6,534 nt of DNA. Source: an uncultured Methanofollis sp. (GTDB lineage: Archaea; Halobacteriota; Methanomicrobia; Methanomicrobiales; Methanofollaceae). Under the pieces are notes generated by a model that was not told the origin of the DNA, did no database searches, and worked only from the letters and a program-made list of their open reading frames with translations. Positions 6,183 to 6,534 of this stretch are shown here, piece by piece. Within the stretch, counting starts at the first letter, position 1. The number at the start of each line of letters is the position of its first letter. The stretch is taken from assembly GCF_937919355.1 (NCBI RefSeq), contig NZ_CALFSA010000057.1:1-6534 (forward strand), in the 5' to 3' direction. A program made the translations under genes and the position numbers.

Positions 6183-6534
6183 ATGACTTCTATGACTCAA
6201 GAAACAATCAACACGGCAAACGGTACCTCTACCGAAGGTACCGATGTAGAGACTATCGAACTCAAGGTATTTACCACTTCTCAAATCGCTGATCACGACA
6301 TGCTAAGACTCTCAACTGATTTTTCTCATCATTTTCAGGAGATCATCGGAGAGGACTACCGAGATACGGTTCAACTTGTTGATCTGATGGATATCATGAG
6401 GGAACATAATCTTCATAACCACGATCGATTCATCGGGGTTCACCAGTTCGTACTCAAGTCAGTATTATTCTTGGAGAACGGAAAAAAAGCGGAAAATTTC
6501 CTGAAGCCCTTGATTGCGGTCGATACCGCAAAAA
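6183..6534 (+). CDS. Unrecognised protein, N-terminal part (3' truncated by window end)
   Basis: An ATG at 6183 opens 117 codons that run without a stop to the window end; an in-frame TGA at 6144-6146 limits the 5' side. A second ATG at 6192 is an alternative start. There is no Shine-Dalgarno sequence, in keeping with a leaderless start behind the TATA-like element at 6157-6163. The first 30 or so residues are polar and rich in Thr, Ser, Asn and Glu, probably disordered. The remainder (from about LKVFTTSQIAD onward) looks largely helical and is rich in His, Asp, Leu and Phe, including HNLHNHDRF. No signal peptide, membrane helix or known motif is visible, so a soluble cytoplasmic protein is likely. 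The codon use is far more AT-rich than in the upstream genes. I do not recognise the family and propose no function. Confidence 0.65.
   Translation, partial: MTSMTQETINTANGTSTEGTDVETIELKVFTTSQIADHDMLRLSTDFSHHFQEIIGEDYRDTVQLVDLMDIMREHNLHNHDRFIGVHQFVLKSVLFLENGKKAENFLKPLIAVDTAK

Larger units (their letters stand above)
5700..6534. other. AT-rich segment, probably horizontally acquired (right end outside window)
   Basis: Hand counts give 26 G+C in 60 bases at 5881-5940, against 43 in 60 inside the channel gene at 1621-1680. Codon use changes as well: third positions in 6183-6534 include many A and T, unlike the almost exclusively C/G third positions of the three upstream genes. The switch takes place within a few tens of bases. 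This is the usual look of an integrated element or genomic island, but no integrase, transposase, tRNA attachment site or target duplication can be seen here. Confidence 0.6.

Noticed and set aside
6173..6302. Alternative ATG at 6173 in another frame
   Set aside because: It gives only about 40 codons ending at TGA and competes with the 117-codon frame from 6183.
5700..6534. Insertion sequence with terminal inverted repeats
   Set aside because: No reverse-complement copy of the boundary sequence and no transposase motif could be found within the window.

Overview
The window looks like a GC-rich archaeal chromosome, most likely a methanogen of the Methanomicrobiales type (Methanoculleus/Methanofollis-like). 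The taxon is an inference from three things: TATA-box promoters at the right distance from starts, a leaderless-looking gene, and strong C/G preference at third codon positions without the acidic proteome of haloarchaea. No database search was possible.

Bases 1-5613 hold three membrane ion-transport genes on the + strand. First comes the 3' end of a ClC-type channel/transporter gene (to 911). Next is a complete gene for a secreted-leader, four-helix pentameric ligand-gated ion channel (pLGIC, the prokaryotic relative of Cys-loop receptors) with two PPC-like beta domains in front of the ligand-binding domain (971-2788). Last is a complete P2-type cation-transporting ATPase (2905-5613). The second and third genes each have their own TATA-like element, so they are separate transcription units or a loosely coupled cluster. 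Together they could form an ion-homeostasis set: a ClC-type pathway, a ligand- or ion-gated cation channel and an ATP-driven cation pump. That joint role is inferred from adjacency only.

Bases 5614-5704 are an intergenic stretch with two inverted repeats, probably transcription termination. From about 5700 to the window end the composition drops sharply (26 G+C in 60 at 5881-5940 against 43 in 60 at 1621-1680), which suggests acquired DNA whose far end is outside the window. It holds a doubtful 85-codon minus-strand ORF (5743-6000), a 180-bp AT-rich intergenic region packed with inverted and direct repeats (6018-6171), and the 5' end of an unrecognised + strand gene (6183 to window end).

No tRNA, rRNA, CRISPR array or recognisable transposase was found. 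The best leads are the unusual archaeal pLGIC and its gene neighbourhood, the hairpin that buries part of the ATPase Shine-Dalgarno site, and the palindrome-rich control region in the AT-rich island.
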